A stretch of DNA of 64,000 bases, taken from Streptomyces sp. NBC_01317 (GTDB lineage Bacteria > Actinomycetota > Actinomycetes > Streptomycetales > Streptomycetaceae). The first letter of the stretch is position 1; each line of letters starts with the position of its first letter. Of the stretch, positions 43,401-51,153 are shown one piece after another. A program made the position numbers and the translations under genes. The stretch covers positions 248,001-312,000 of the forward strand of contig NZ_CP108393.1 of assembly GCF_035961655.1 (NCBI RefSeq). The letters run 5' to 3'. The notes beneath the pieces were generated by a model that saw nothing but the letters and a program-made list of their open reading frames with translations, had not been told where the DNA came from and did not search any database.

Positions 43401-45978
43401 CGGAGCGGCCCTGGTAGCCCCGGGCGACGCCCCGGCCGCTCACGTACAGCTCCCCCACGACGCCGGGCGGCACCAGGCCGAGGGAGCTGTCGAGCACGTA
43501 CAGGCTCGTCCCGTCGAGGGGCCGGCCGATGGGCGGGATGCCCGCCGCGCCGGCGCCGACCGGGTGGCGGGTGGCGAAGGTCGTGGTCTCCGTGGGGCCG
43601 TACACGTGCAGCACCCGGGTGCCGGGCGCGGCGGCGGCCACGCGCCGCATCACGTCGGGGGTGGCCGCCTCGCCCCCGGCGGCGACCCGGCGCAGCCCGG
43701 CGAACGCGGCGGGGTCGGTCTCGGCGACGACATTGAACAGGGCGGTCGTCAGGAACAGCGCGGTGACCCCGTGCCGCTCGACCAGCTCCGCGAGGCTCCG
43801 TGCCTCCAGGACACCCGCCGGTGCGACCACCACACGGCCGCCGTTCAGGAGCGGCACCCAGATCTCGAACGTGGAGGCGTCGAAGACGTAGGCGGAGTGC
43901 ATCAGCACCGCGTCGGACACGCCGTCCTTCCAGGCGGTGTCGGCGGTCAGCGCGAGGACGTCGGCGTGGGTGACGCCGACGCCCTTGGGCAGGCCGGTGG
44001 ACCCGGAGGTGAACATGACGTAGGCGAGCCGGCCGCCGAGGGCCACGGTCGGCAACACCCCCCGCCACGGGGGAGCCCCGCGCAGGACGCCACCGCGATC
44101 GTCGACGACGATCACCGGCAGGGTGGCCGCCGTCTCCCGTACCCAGGGCCGGTCGGCATGGGCCGCGTCCACCACCAGGGCACGGACCCGCGCGACTTCG
44201 GCCACGCGGTCAAGGCGCTCGGCCGGCCAGGCCGCGTCCATCGGTACGTACGCGGCGCCCGCGCCGACCACGCCCAGCGTGGCGGACACCAGGGCCGCCG
44301 AGCGGCCCATCAGAACGCCGATGCCGTCCTCGGCTGCGACGCCCCAGCCGTTCAAGGTTGCTGACAACTCGTCAGCTGATGCGGCCAGCTCGCGGTACGA
44401 GAGCGTGACGGCGCCCTCCACCACGGCGGGGGCGTCGGGCGTCCTCCGTGCCCGCGCGCGGAACGCCTCCGGAAGGGTGGCTCCCACGGTCTCCGCGGGC
44501 AGGTCCGCGCCCCGGCCCTGCGCGAGCAGCGCCTTGGCGCCGGTCTCGTCGAGGAACGGCAGGTCGCGGAGGAGGGCATCGGCGTCCGCGCCGGCCAGCG
44601 CCGACAGGAAGGAGATCACGGCCCGCTGGTGCAGCCGCACGTCCTCCGGCCGGTACAGCTCCGGGTTGGTGTCGAAACCGATCAACGGGTCCTTGCCCTC
44701 GGCCCGTTCGGAGACGAAGAGGGACAGGTCGTCCACCGGGCCGAGGGACAGCAGCCGGGAGGGGGCGGGAGTACCGGCGAGGTCGATGTCGTAGTTGTAG
44801 CCCATGATGTTGACGACGATGTCGCTCAGCCGCGCGGCGGCGTCCGTCATCCTCAGTTCACGGGCGAGCTGTTCGCGGGAGAAGCGGCGGTGGCGCAGGG
44901 CGCCACGCATCTCGGCGGCGACGGTGCGCACGAGAGCGCCGACGGTCATGTCGCCGGTGACGGTCAGGCGCAGCGGCAGGACGTTGGAGGTCATGCCGAC
45001 GATGTGCCGCAGCCCGCCGTGGCGCCCGTTGGAGGCGAGGCCCACGGTGACGTCCTGGTTCCCGGTGACCCGGGCGACATAGGCGGCGACCGCACTCACG
45101 AACACCGCGGACCAGGTGGTGCGGTGCTCGGCGGCCAGTCGGCGCAGGTCGTCGAAGACGGCGAAGGGCAGCGTCTCGCGGGTGTGCAGCCCGCCGGGCG
45201 TGCCGGTGACTTCGCCGGCCGTCGGGGCGTCGGTGCGGCGGCGGATGAGCGCCGTACCGTCACGTGCGTCCGATACGTCTCCGGCGCCGGCCGGGTCCGT
45301 GAGGTGGCCGGCGGCCAGGTCGGCGAACTTGCCGGTCCAGTACGCGCGGTCCGTCTCGTACTGGTCCGATGCCCGGTAGGCCACCTCACCGGCCACGAGG
45401 TCGCGCAGGGGCGCGGCGGGCAGCTCGATCGCTTCCAGGTCCTCGCCCCGCACGGCGCGCGTGTACAGATCGGCGACGGTACGGGTGAAGAGGGCGCCGC
45501 CGAGGCCGTCGATCGCGATGTGGTGGAAGCGGACGTACCAGTAGTGCAGCCGGGGGGCGAGACGCAGCAGCGCGTAGTGGTGGTGCGGTGCGTCGAGCCG
45601 GTCCACGGTGGCCATGTCGGCGGCCATGTAGCGCTCGGCGGCGGCGACGGGGTCGTCGGCGCCCGACAGGTCGACCGGGCGCAGGAGGCCGGTCCGGGGC
45701 ACGGAGGGGCGGACGACTCTCTGGCGAACCGTTCCGTCCCGGGTGACGATCCGGAGGTTGAAGCTGTCACACAGGGCGACGGCCCGGTCGAGAGCAGCCG
45801 CTAATAACCCCTCGTCGAGGTCACCGCGGATCTCGAAGCATTCTCCGATATTGCATTTCGGGCTGTCCGGGTCTACGAGCTGCCCGTACCACATGCCCTG
45901 CTGGGCCGTGGTCAGTTCGAAAGTCTCTTCTATCTCTTCGGGAGAAACTTCTGTGGAGAGGGGACTGTTTTCCTGCAT
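31411..45978 (-). CDS. Tetramodular NRPS (C-A-T, C-A-T, C-A-T, C-A-T-E)
   Basis: A 4855-aa synthetase. C1 (HHIAIDG near 153) sits at the very N-terminus and looks like starter-type C domains of siderophore synthetases ([18 protein letters not shown]), so an acyl or aryl cap is possible. A1 (TSGSTG near 656), A2 (1731), A3 (2826) and A4 (3901) have pocket codes read by eye as DAFFAGVTFK, DAWQLGLVDK, DAFFCGVTFK and DAWQLGLIDK: aliphatic, Gln-like, aliphatic, Gln-like. Carriers are near 1038, 2131, 3209 (all GGHSLL) and 4296 (GGDSIL, the form preceding epimerases). C2-C4 carry HHxxxDGWS. The last 500 residues are an E domain ([10 protein letters not shown] near 4488, [10 protein letters not shown]), making residue 4 D-configured. 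Codons 58-59 are consecutive TTA codons. The ribosome site before ATG 45978 is weak. The gene overlaps nrpsB by 4 nt. Confidence 0.96.
45802..45807 (-). promoter_or_regulatory. Tandem TTA codons at nrpsA codons 58-59
   Basis: Two adjacent in-frame TTA leucine codons lie near the start of nrpsA (in DEGLLAAAL). TTA is the rarest Streptomyces codon and is read by the developmentally controlled bldA tRNA, so translation of the whole NRPS is expected to depend on bldA. Confidence 0.85.
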
Positions 45979-46125
45979 GCCGATCTACACCTTCGGGAAG
46001 ATTTTAAGGGACAGCGAGAAGGGCATGACAAAACCACCCTCGCCGTTGCGCCCGCTTTTGGGAACGGGCCGGTGAAAGCCGAAAGGAAGTCGCCGCGCCT
46101 CTGCGCCCGGCGCCGCGGCGGCCTC

Positions 46126-46161
46126 GTATCAGGAACGGGCATTCAGATGGCGTCCTGATAC
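46126..46161. promoter_or_regulatory. Inverted repeat between mbtH and nrpsA
   Basis: GTATCAGGA and TCCTGATAC are perfect 9-nt arms 18 nt apart; the right arm also begins TCCTG-ATA-CAGGA, giving a third half-site. It lies about 150 bp upstream of nrpsA in a 425-bp gap. It could be an operator or an mRNA hairpin. Confidence 0.5.
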
Positions 46162-46403
46162 AGGACCGGGCTTCCTTAGCACATGACGGACGGCGGCAGA
46201 GCGGGCCGCCGATGTTTTATGGACCGTGCATGAAGAGGACCTGACATACGGACCGGACGCGACCGATCTCCGACCATCCCTGATCGATTTTGCTCGGACG
46301 GGAGCAAGCTCGAAGCAGTCGGAGCTTCGGTGCCGCGCCGGCCGGGCCGACCACCCTCGACGGCCCGGCCACCTCGGGCGGTCCGGCCGGCCGGCCGCCC
46401 GAC

Positions 46404-46622
46404 CTACCCGGCGCTGTCCTCCATCGCCCGCACCAGACTGACGGGCCGCATGTCACTCCAGGCACCCTCGATGGCGTCCAGGCATTCCTGTCGCGAGCTT
46501 TCCGGGCCCTCGGCGCGCCAGCCGCCCGGAATATCGAGACGCGCGGGCCACAGCGAGTACTGTCCCTCGCCGTTCACCAACACCACGAACCGCTCGGATT
46601 CGTCGTCGAAAGGATTGGTCAC
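46404..46622 (-). CDS. MbtH-like protein
   Basis: A 72-aa protein with the MbtH signature: TNPFDDESERFVVLVNGEGQ, YSLWPARLDIPGGW, then a C-terminal helix CLDAIEGAWSDMRP. MbtH-like proteins bind adenylation domains and are needed for folding or activity of many actinobacterial NRPSs. It lies immediately upstream of nrpsA and is its likely partner. The GTG at 46622 was chosen because GGGGGGAAAGACC precedes it and the length then matches the family (about 70 aa); an in-frame ATG 45 nt earlier would add MNTPWKDREQVGGKT. It is the first gene of the NRPS transcription unit. Confidence 0.93.
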   Translation of the reverse strand: MTNPFDDESERFVVLVNGEGQYSLWPARLDIPGGWRAEGPESSRQECLDAIEGAWSDMRPVSLVRAMEDSAG

Positions 46623-46800
46623 GGTCTTTCCCCCCACCTGTTCTCTGTCTTTCCACGGCGTGTTCATCAGCCTTGTCCCCCGCATGCCGCTTCGGGCGTC
46701 ACTTCGCAGCGACACCGTTCGGCACCCGGCCCCCTCGCGGCACGAACTCGGCCACGCGGAGCGGCGATAACACCCCCCATACCGGCGTGCACGGTGGACC

Positions 46801-46814
46801 GGGTACAAGTACCC
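46801..46814. promoter_or_regulatory. Palindrome upstream of mbtH
   Basis: GGGTAC-AA-GTACCC, perfect 6-nt arms, about 180 bp upstream of mbtH. The core ACAAGTAC recurs at 46887-46894. Confidence 0.4.
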
Positions 46815-46894
46815 CGCCAACGTCCGTTCACGCCAGTCACCTTAGAGGATCGCGACACTCAAAGACGAACATTTGCGCCGTTACTGACAAGTAC

Positions 46895-46908
46895 TTGACC
46901 GGGGTCAA
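46895..46908. promoter_or_regulatory. TTGACC palindrome upstream of mbtH
   Basis: TTGACC-GG-GGTCAA is a perfect dyad in an unusually AT-richer stretch (46860-46920). Each arm could be a -35 box in opposite directions, or the pair may be an operator for the NRPS locus. Confidence 0.4.
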
Positions 46909-47110
46909 TAAACGAGCTAGCCGAGGTCATATGCCAATCGGCGCCAAGCGGCAGGTTCCGGCCAATCCATGCACTTTTTGACCGAATGTCAACGACTGTG
47001 AACCAATCCTTTCGGCCACCCGGCGCATTCGCGAGTTCGTAGGCTTCCCCAATGCGCCCCGCGCGCGCCCCTCCCCCTTCCGTGCCTCCGTTGAACGCAG
47101 CCAGTAACCG

Positions 47111-47135
47111 AAAAAGCACGCCCTCAGGCGTGCTT
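47111..47135 (-). terminator. Rho-independent terminator of the organosulfur operon
   Basis: AAGCACGCC / GGCGTGCTT forms a perfect 9-bp stem with a 4-nt loop, followed on the minus strand by TTT (AAAAA on the plus strand at 47111-47115). It begins about 40 bp after the flavin reductase stop. Confidence 0.88.
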
Positions 47136-47175
47136 CTTCGGTGGTCGGCCGGGCCCGGGTGCCGTCGGTGTCGTG

Positions 47176-47712
47176 TCACTCCCCCGTCTGCGAGGGCAGG
47201 CGTACGGGCGCGGCGAACGCGCCGTCGTGATGGACCAGGGCCTCTCCCTCGCCGTGCCCGCCACCCGCGTCGATCTCGCCGACGACCAGGATGTGGTCGC
47301 CGATCCGCTGACGGAGCGTCACCCGGGCGGTGAGCCAGGCCGGTACGCCGTCCAGCAGCGGAAGCCCGTCGGCCTCCTCCGCCCAGGGAATCCCGTCGAA
47401 GCGGTCGATGCCGCTGCGGGCGAACTGCCGGGCCAGCGTGGTGTTCCCGGTGCCCAGCACGTGGACGGCGAAGCGGTCGGCGCGCTGCACGGCCGGGAAC
47501 GTCGACGCCGTGAGGCCGAGGCAGAAGGAGACGAGGGCGGGCTCCAGGGAGACGGAGGTGAAGGAGGTCGCGGTGAAACCGGCGGGGCCCGGGACCGTGA
47601 TCACGGTGACCCCGGCCGCGTGCCGCCGCAGGGTGCGCCGGAGTATCTCGTCGCCGGTGGCGGGCGCCGGGCCCTGGGCGGCTCCGGCAGCGCGTTCGAT
47701 GGACACGGTCAT
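47176..47712 (-). CDS. Flavin reductase (FMN-dependent, HpaC/SsuE-like role)
   Basis: A 178-aa flavin-reductase-like split-barrel protein: LRRTLRRHAAGVTVITVPGPAGFTAT, SFTSVSLEPALVSFCLG, FAVHVLG, FARSGIDRFDGIPW, and a C-terminal HILVVGEIDAGGGHGEGEALVHHDGAF. It reduces FMN with NAD(P)H and supplies the two-component LLM monooxygenases encoded upstream. The ATG at 47712 follows GGAAGAGG. It is the last gene of the operon, 28 bp after the hydrolase gene and directly before a terminator. The domain is standard length and complete. Confidence 0.9.
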   Translation of the reverse strand: MTVSIERAAGAAQGPAPATGDEILRRTLRRHAAGVTVITVPGPAGFTATSFTSVSLEPALVSFCLGLTASTFPAVQRADRFAVHVLGTGNTTLARQFARSGIDRFDGIPWAEEADGLPLLDGVPAWLTARVTLRQRIGDHILVVGEIDAGGGHGEGEALVHHDGAFAAPVRLPSQTGE

Positions 47713-47740
47713 GCCTCTTCCCTTCCTACGAGGTGGTGGC

Positions 47741-48595
47741 TCACGAACGCGCGCCTTCCGCGCCTTCGTCGCCCTGTCCGACTGCTGCTGCCGCGTCTTC
47801 CGCCTCTTGCGCCTCTTGTGCTTCTTCGACCGTGAGGATCGGGCGCCCGCCGGGATCCGCGCGCAGCCGCTCCAGCCACAGGACGACCACCGCCGCCGTG
47901 GTCCGGTGCGCGGCGTCGTTGAGGACGTCGTGCAGCCCGTCGTGCACCACCCCCAGGGTGGCGTGCGGCAGCCGGGCAACCAGCTCCCGCGCCTGACCCA
48001 GGGGCGTGACCGGGTCGGCCCCGCCGTGCAGGACGAGGACGGGCGCGGCGGGCCGGGCCTCGGACCGCAGCCGGTCCGGTACGGGGGCGTCGAGGCTTCC
48101 CCGTACGAACTCCTCGTCGTCGGTGAGCCGTTCGCGGTGCGCCGGGCAGGCGGTACGGGCCGCCAGCTCGGCCTCCCAGGGGCCCGCCGCGTCGCGCGCC
48201 GCGCCGGCCGCCGGAGAGGGCGCGGTCGGTGCCGCCCCGGCGACGACGATCCCCGCCACGGGCAGCCGGGGGTCGGCATCGGCGGCCGTGTGGAGGGCCT
48301 GGAGGGCGCCCGTGTCACTGCCGACGAGGATCACCGGGGCGACGGGATCGGGCCCCGCGGCCTCCGCCGCCCGGGCCAGGACGTCCTCGGCGCGGTCGTC
48401 GGGCGCGGTGGGGAGCGCGTAAACCCGGTACCCGTCGGCGGCGAGCCGGCGTCCGAACCGCTCGTACACCAGCGGGTGTTCGCCCCGGCCCGGCAGGACG
48501 AGCAGCGTGCCACGCGGGGCGATCCCTTCGGGCTGGTGCCAACTGCGCGCGAGCGTACGGGTGCTGAGGGCCGGGGCACTGAACAGGTCGGTCAT
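47741..48595 (-). CDS. Alpha/beta hydrolase of the organosulfur operon
   Basis: A 284-aa alpha/beta hydrolase. LLVLPGRGEHPLVYERFGRRLAADGY gives the oxyanion region, VGSDTGAL the nucleophile elbow with Ser, LVLHGGADPVTPLGQA the acid, and VVHDGLHDVLND the His. The C-terminal 35 residues are Glu/Ala-rich repeats (EEAQEAQEAEDAAAAV), probably disordered and encoded by a 9-nt-periodic stretch. It overlaps the upstream LLM gene by ATGA. Its likely role is hydrolysis of an ester, thioester or amide released during organosulfur breakdown; the substrate is unknown. Confidence 0.83.
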   Translation of the reverse strand: MTDLFSAPALSTRTLARSWHQPEGIAPRGTLLVLPGRGEHPLVYERFGRRLAADGYRVYALPTAPDDRAEDVLARAAEAAGPDPVAPVILVGSDTGALQALHTAADADPRLPVAGIVVAGAAPTAPSPAAGAARDAAGPWEAELAARTACPAHRERLTDDEEFVRGSLDAPVPDRLRSEARPAAPVLVLHGGADPVTPLGQARELVARLPHATLGVVHDGLHDVLNDAAHRTTAAVVVLWLERLRADPGGRPILTVEEAQEAQEAEDAAAAVGQGDEGAEGARS

Positions 48596-49791
48596 CGGAC
48601 GCTTCCGGCGGGCGCGAGAGCGGGCTCGGCCGACGCGGCGGCGGACGCGGCCGCTCTGCGGTGGGCGAGTTCCTGGTGGACGAGCGGGAGCAGGTGGCGG
48701 CCGTAGTCGACGGCGTCGTCCAGCGGGTCGTACCCCCGGATGAGCAGGGTCGTCACCCCGATGTCCACGTAGTCAAGCAGGGCCTGGGCGACGGTCTCCG
48801 GAGTGCCCACGAGCGCCGTGGTGTTGCCTCCCGCGCCGGTCGCGGAGGCGGTCGGCGTCCACAGCGCGCGGTCGTGCAGATCGCCCTTCGCGGCGGCGGC
48901 GAGGAGCCGCCGCGAGCCGGTGTTCTGCGGGCCGTCGGGGCCCTGGTGACGGCGGGCCTGGGCGAAGAAGGGTTGGCCCGCACCGGACTTGATGGTGTCC
49001 AGGATGTGGTGGGCGCGTTCCCAGGCGAGTTCCTCGGTGGGCGCGAGGATCGGGCGGAACGAGACGCTGATGCCCGGGAGTTCGGCGCGGCCGGCCGCGA
49101 CGGCCGCCGCGCGGACGGACGCGATCTGTTCGGCCGTCTCGGCGAGCGGCTCGCCCCACAGCGCGAAGGTGTCGGCGTGCTTGCCGCCCACGCGGTACGC
49201 GGCCTCGGAGGAACCGCCGAAGTACAGCGGGATGCCGGACGCGTGGACGGGCAGCACCTTGGAGCCGTAGTCCTCGAACCGGTAGTGGCGGCCCTCGTGG
49301 CTGAACGGCTCACCGGAGGACCAGGCGCGGCGCAGGACGGACAGGTATTCGTCGGTGCGGTCGTAGCGCTCCTCCTTGTCCAGGTAGTCGCCGTCCCTGC
49401 GCTGCTCGACGTCGTTGCCGCCGGTGATGGTGTGCACGGCGACCCGCCCGCCGGTGAACTGGTCGAGGGTGGCGAAGCTGCGGGCGGCGAGCGTCGGCGC
49501 GATGAAGCCGGGGCGGTGGGCGACGAGCAGGCCGAGCCGTTCCGTGTGCGCGGCGACATAGGCGGCGACCTGGGCGCCGTCGGGCCTTCCCGAGCTGTAG
49601 CCGATGAGGATCCGGTCGAATCCGGCGTCCTCGTGGGCACGGGCGAAGCGGGCGGTGTACGCCCGGTCGATCTGGGGGCCGCTGGGCGGCCGTGTCTCCG
49701 AGGCGTCCTGCGTACCGATCATGCCGATGAACTCGACGGAGTGCGGGGCGCGGGCGACGCGGGCGGGGGCCGGGGTGCTCTGGTCGGTCAT
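48592..49791 (-). CDS. LLM-class flavin-dependent monooxygenase (SsuD-like), copy 1
   Basis: A 399-aa TIM-barrel monooxygenase of the SsuD/MsuD/SfnG group: VEFIGMIGTQDASE, RAHEDAGFDRILIGYSS, LVAHRPGFIAPTLAARSFATLDQFTGGR, HTITGGNDVEQRRDGD, YFGGSSEAAYRVGGKHADTFALWGEP, and ALVGTPETVAQALLDYVDIGVTTLLIRGYDP. The family uses reduced FMN and O2 to cleave C-S bonds of sulfonates or sulfones, or to hydroxylate other substrates. The C-terminus ends in an Ala/Ser-rich run. It overlaps the hydrolase gene (ATGA) and begins 3 bp after the dehydrogenase-like gene. It is paralogous to the second LLM gene in the operon, with which it shares all main blocks. Confidence 0.9.
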   Translation of the reverse strand: MTDQSTPAPARVARAPHSVEFIGMIGTQDASETRPPSGPQIDRAYTARFARAHEDAGFDRILIGYSSGRPDGAQVAAYVAAHTERLGLLVAHRPGFIAPTLAARSFATLDQFTGGRVAVHTITGGNDVEQRRDGDYLDKEERYDRTDEYLSVLRRAWSSGEPFSHEGRHYRFEDYGSKVLPVHASGIPLYFGGSSEAAYRVGGKHADTFALWGEPLAETAEQIASVRAAAVAAGRAELPGISVSFRPILAPTEELAWERAHHILDTIKSGAGQPFFAQARRHQGPDGPQNTGSRRLLAAAAKGDLHDRALWTPTASATGAGGNTTALVGTPETVAQALLDYVDIGVTTLLIRGYDPLDDAVDYGRHLLPLVHQELAHRRAAASAAASAEPALAPAGSVR

Positions 49792-49794
49792 GGG

Positions 49795-51153
49795 TCAGTT
49801 GCCTTTCGGTGCGGACCGGCGGTCGTGCGACCGGTGGTCGGGAGCGGGGTGGTCGGACGGGCCGGAATCAGCGGTACCGCGATCGGACGGGCCGGGATCT
49901 TGGGCACGAGGATCTTGGGCACGAGGATCGTGGGCGCGGGTTTCGTGGACACGGCCGAGTGCCTCGCGGCCGGTGGTGAGGAGTACGGAGTCGTCCTGCG
50001 GGGTGTGGACGCGGCTGCACAGGACGTCCCGGTAGTGCCGCTGGAGCGGATTGGCCCGGGTCAGCCCGTGGTTGCCGGTCAGGGCGACGGCCTGTTCGAC
50101 GGCGGTGATGGCGGCCCGCGTGGCGAGGACCTTGACGGCGCCCGCCTGTTCGGCCGCCGTACGATCCCCGCTGTCGACCCGGGCGGCGAGCGTGTCGACC
50201 AGGGTGTCCGCGCCGAACAGCGCGGTCTCGATCTCGCCCACGGCGCTCTGGAAGCGCGGCAGCGTGGCCAGCGGCGCGCCGAGGGAGGTCGGGACACGTT
50301 CGTGGAGGAAGCGGGTGAGCCAGTCGCGGGCCGCGCCCGCCACGCCGAGGTACAGCGCGCTCAGACCGAGGGCGTTCCACGCGCCGGTCTCGGGATCGGG
50401 GCGGGCCCCGGGGGTCTCGCCCGCCTCGGCGAGGCCGAGGACGTCGCCGAGTGGTACGGACACGGAGTCGAGGACCACGTCGTCGCTGCGGCTCGCGCGC
50501 AGGCCGACATGGTCCCAGGTCGGCTCGACCGCCAGGCCGGGACTGTCCGCGCGGACGACGAACGAGCCGACGCGCACGGGGTTTTCGCCGGTCCGCGCGA
50601 AAACCAGCAGCCGGCTGAGGCCGACGGCCCCGGTGGAGTAGATCTTCCGTCCGGTCAGCAGCCACCGGTCGCCGTCGCGGCGGGCGGTGGTGGCGGGCAG
50701 GCCGCCCCGTACCGGACTGCCCAACTCGGGCTCCACGCGGAGGGAGTTGACCAGGGCGGGGCCCTTGGCCGACTCGTCGAGGAGGTCCCCGTACAGGGCG
50801 GGCGGCCAGCCGCCGGGGGTACGGGCCTCGGCCGCGTGGGTGAAGAGGGTCATCGCCGTGACCAGCGCGACGGCGGGGTCGCCGGCGCCCAGCGCGCGCA
50901 GGATACGGGCGGTGTCGGCGAGCCCCGCGCCGGGCCCGCCATGCCGGGCGGCGACCGTGGCGGTGAGCAGTCCCGCCCCGTGCAGGAGGGGAAAGGCCTC
51001 GGCGGGGAAGGACGCGTCGCGGTCGTGCTCGGCCGCGCGGGCGGCGAGGCTCTCGGTGACGGCGGGCAGCAGGTCGACGCGCAGGGGTGGCAGCGCGGGG
51101 GCGGGGCCCTGATCCGCGGTGCTGTTCGTACGGGTCACGGGGTCGCGGGTCAC
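49795..51153 (-). CDS. Acyl-CoA-dehydrogenase-like flavin monooxygenase (SfnB/DszC type)
   Basis: A 452-aa protein with the acyl-CoA dehydrogenase fold: helical N-terminus (LPAVTESLAARAAEHDRDASFP, GAGLLTATVAARHGGPGAG), beta domain (WLLTGRKIYSTGAVGLSRLLVFART), and a C-terminal helical domain with VEQAVALTGNHGLTRANPLQRHYRDV. In sulfur operons such proteins (SfnB, DszC) are FMNH2-dependent oxygenases rather than dehydrogenases. The last 45 residues are repeats of (A)HDPRAQDPRAQDP and SD/DH pairs, a disordered extension not expected in the family, encoded by a 15-nt tandem repeat (about 49898-49942). The GTG start overlaps the preceding gene's stop (GTGA). Exact substrate unknown. Confidence 0.87.
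   Translation of the reverse strand: MTRDPVTRTNSTADQGPAPALPPLRVDLLPAVTESLAARAAEHDRDASFPAEAFPLLHGAGLLTATVAARHGGPGAGLADTARILRALGAGDPAVALVTAMTLFTHAAEARTPGGWPPALYGDLLDESAKGPALVNSLRVEPELGSPVRGGLPATTARRDGDRWLLTGRKIYSTGAVGLSRLLVFARTGENPVRVGSFVVRADSPGLAVEPTWDHVGLRASRSDDVVLDSVSVPLGDVLGLAEAGETPGARPDPETGAWNALGLSALYLGVAGAARDWLTRFLHERVPTSLGAPLATLPRFQSAVGEIETALFGADTLVDTLAARVDSGDRTAAEQAGAVKVLATRAAITAVEQAVALTGNHGLTRANPLQRHYRDVLCSRVHTPQDDSVLLTTGREALGRVHETRAHDPRAQDPRAQDPGPSDRGTADSGPSDHPAPDHRSHDRRSAPKGN
49898..49942. repeat. 15-bp tandem repeat in the 3' end of the dehydrogenase-like gene
   Basis: Three in-frame units of the type ATCTTGGGCACGAGG, encoding the five-residue repeat PRAQD. This is a coding analogue of the stop-codon repeats at cebE and the SDR. 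Confidence 0.7.

Larger units (their letters stand above)
46623..47110. other. Intergenic region between the organosulfur operon and the NRPS locus
   Basis: No gene is supported. It contains the mbtH promoter region with the two dyads listed separately. Confidence 0.5.

Noticed and set aside
46859..47179. A 106-codon minus-strand frame whose GTG overlaps the flavin reductase stop.
   Set aside because: It reads straight through a clear Rho-independent terminator at 47111-47135, has no domain and no ribosome site.
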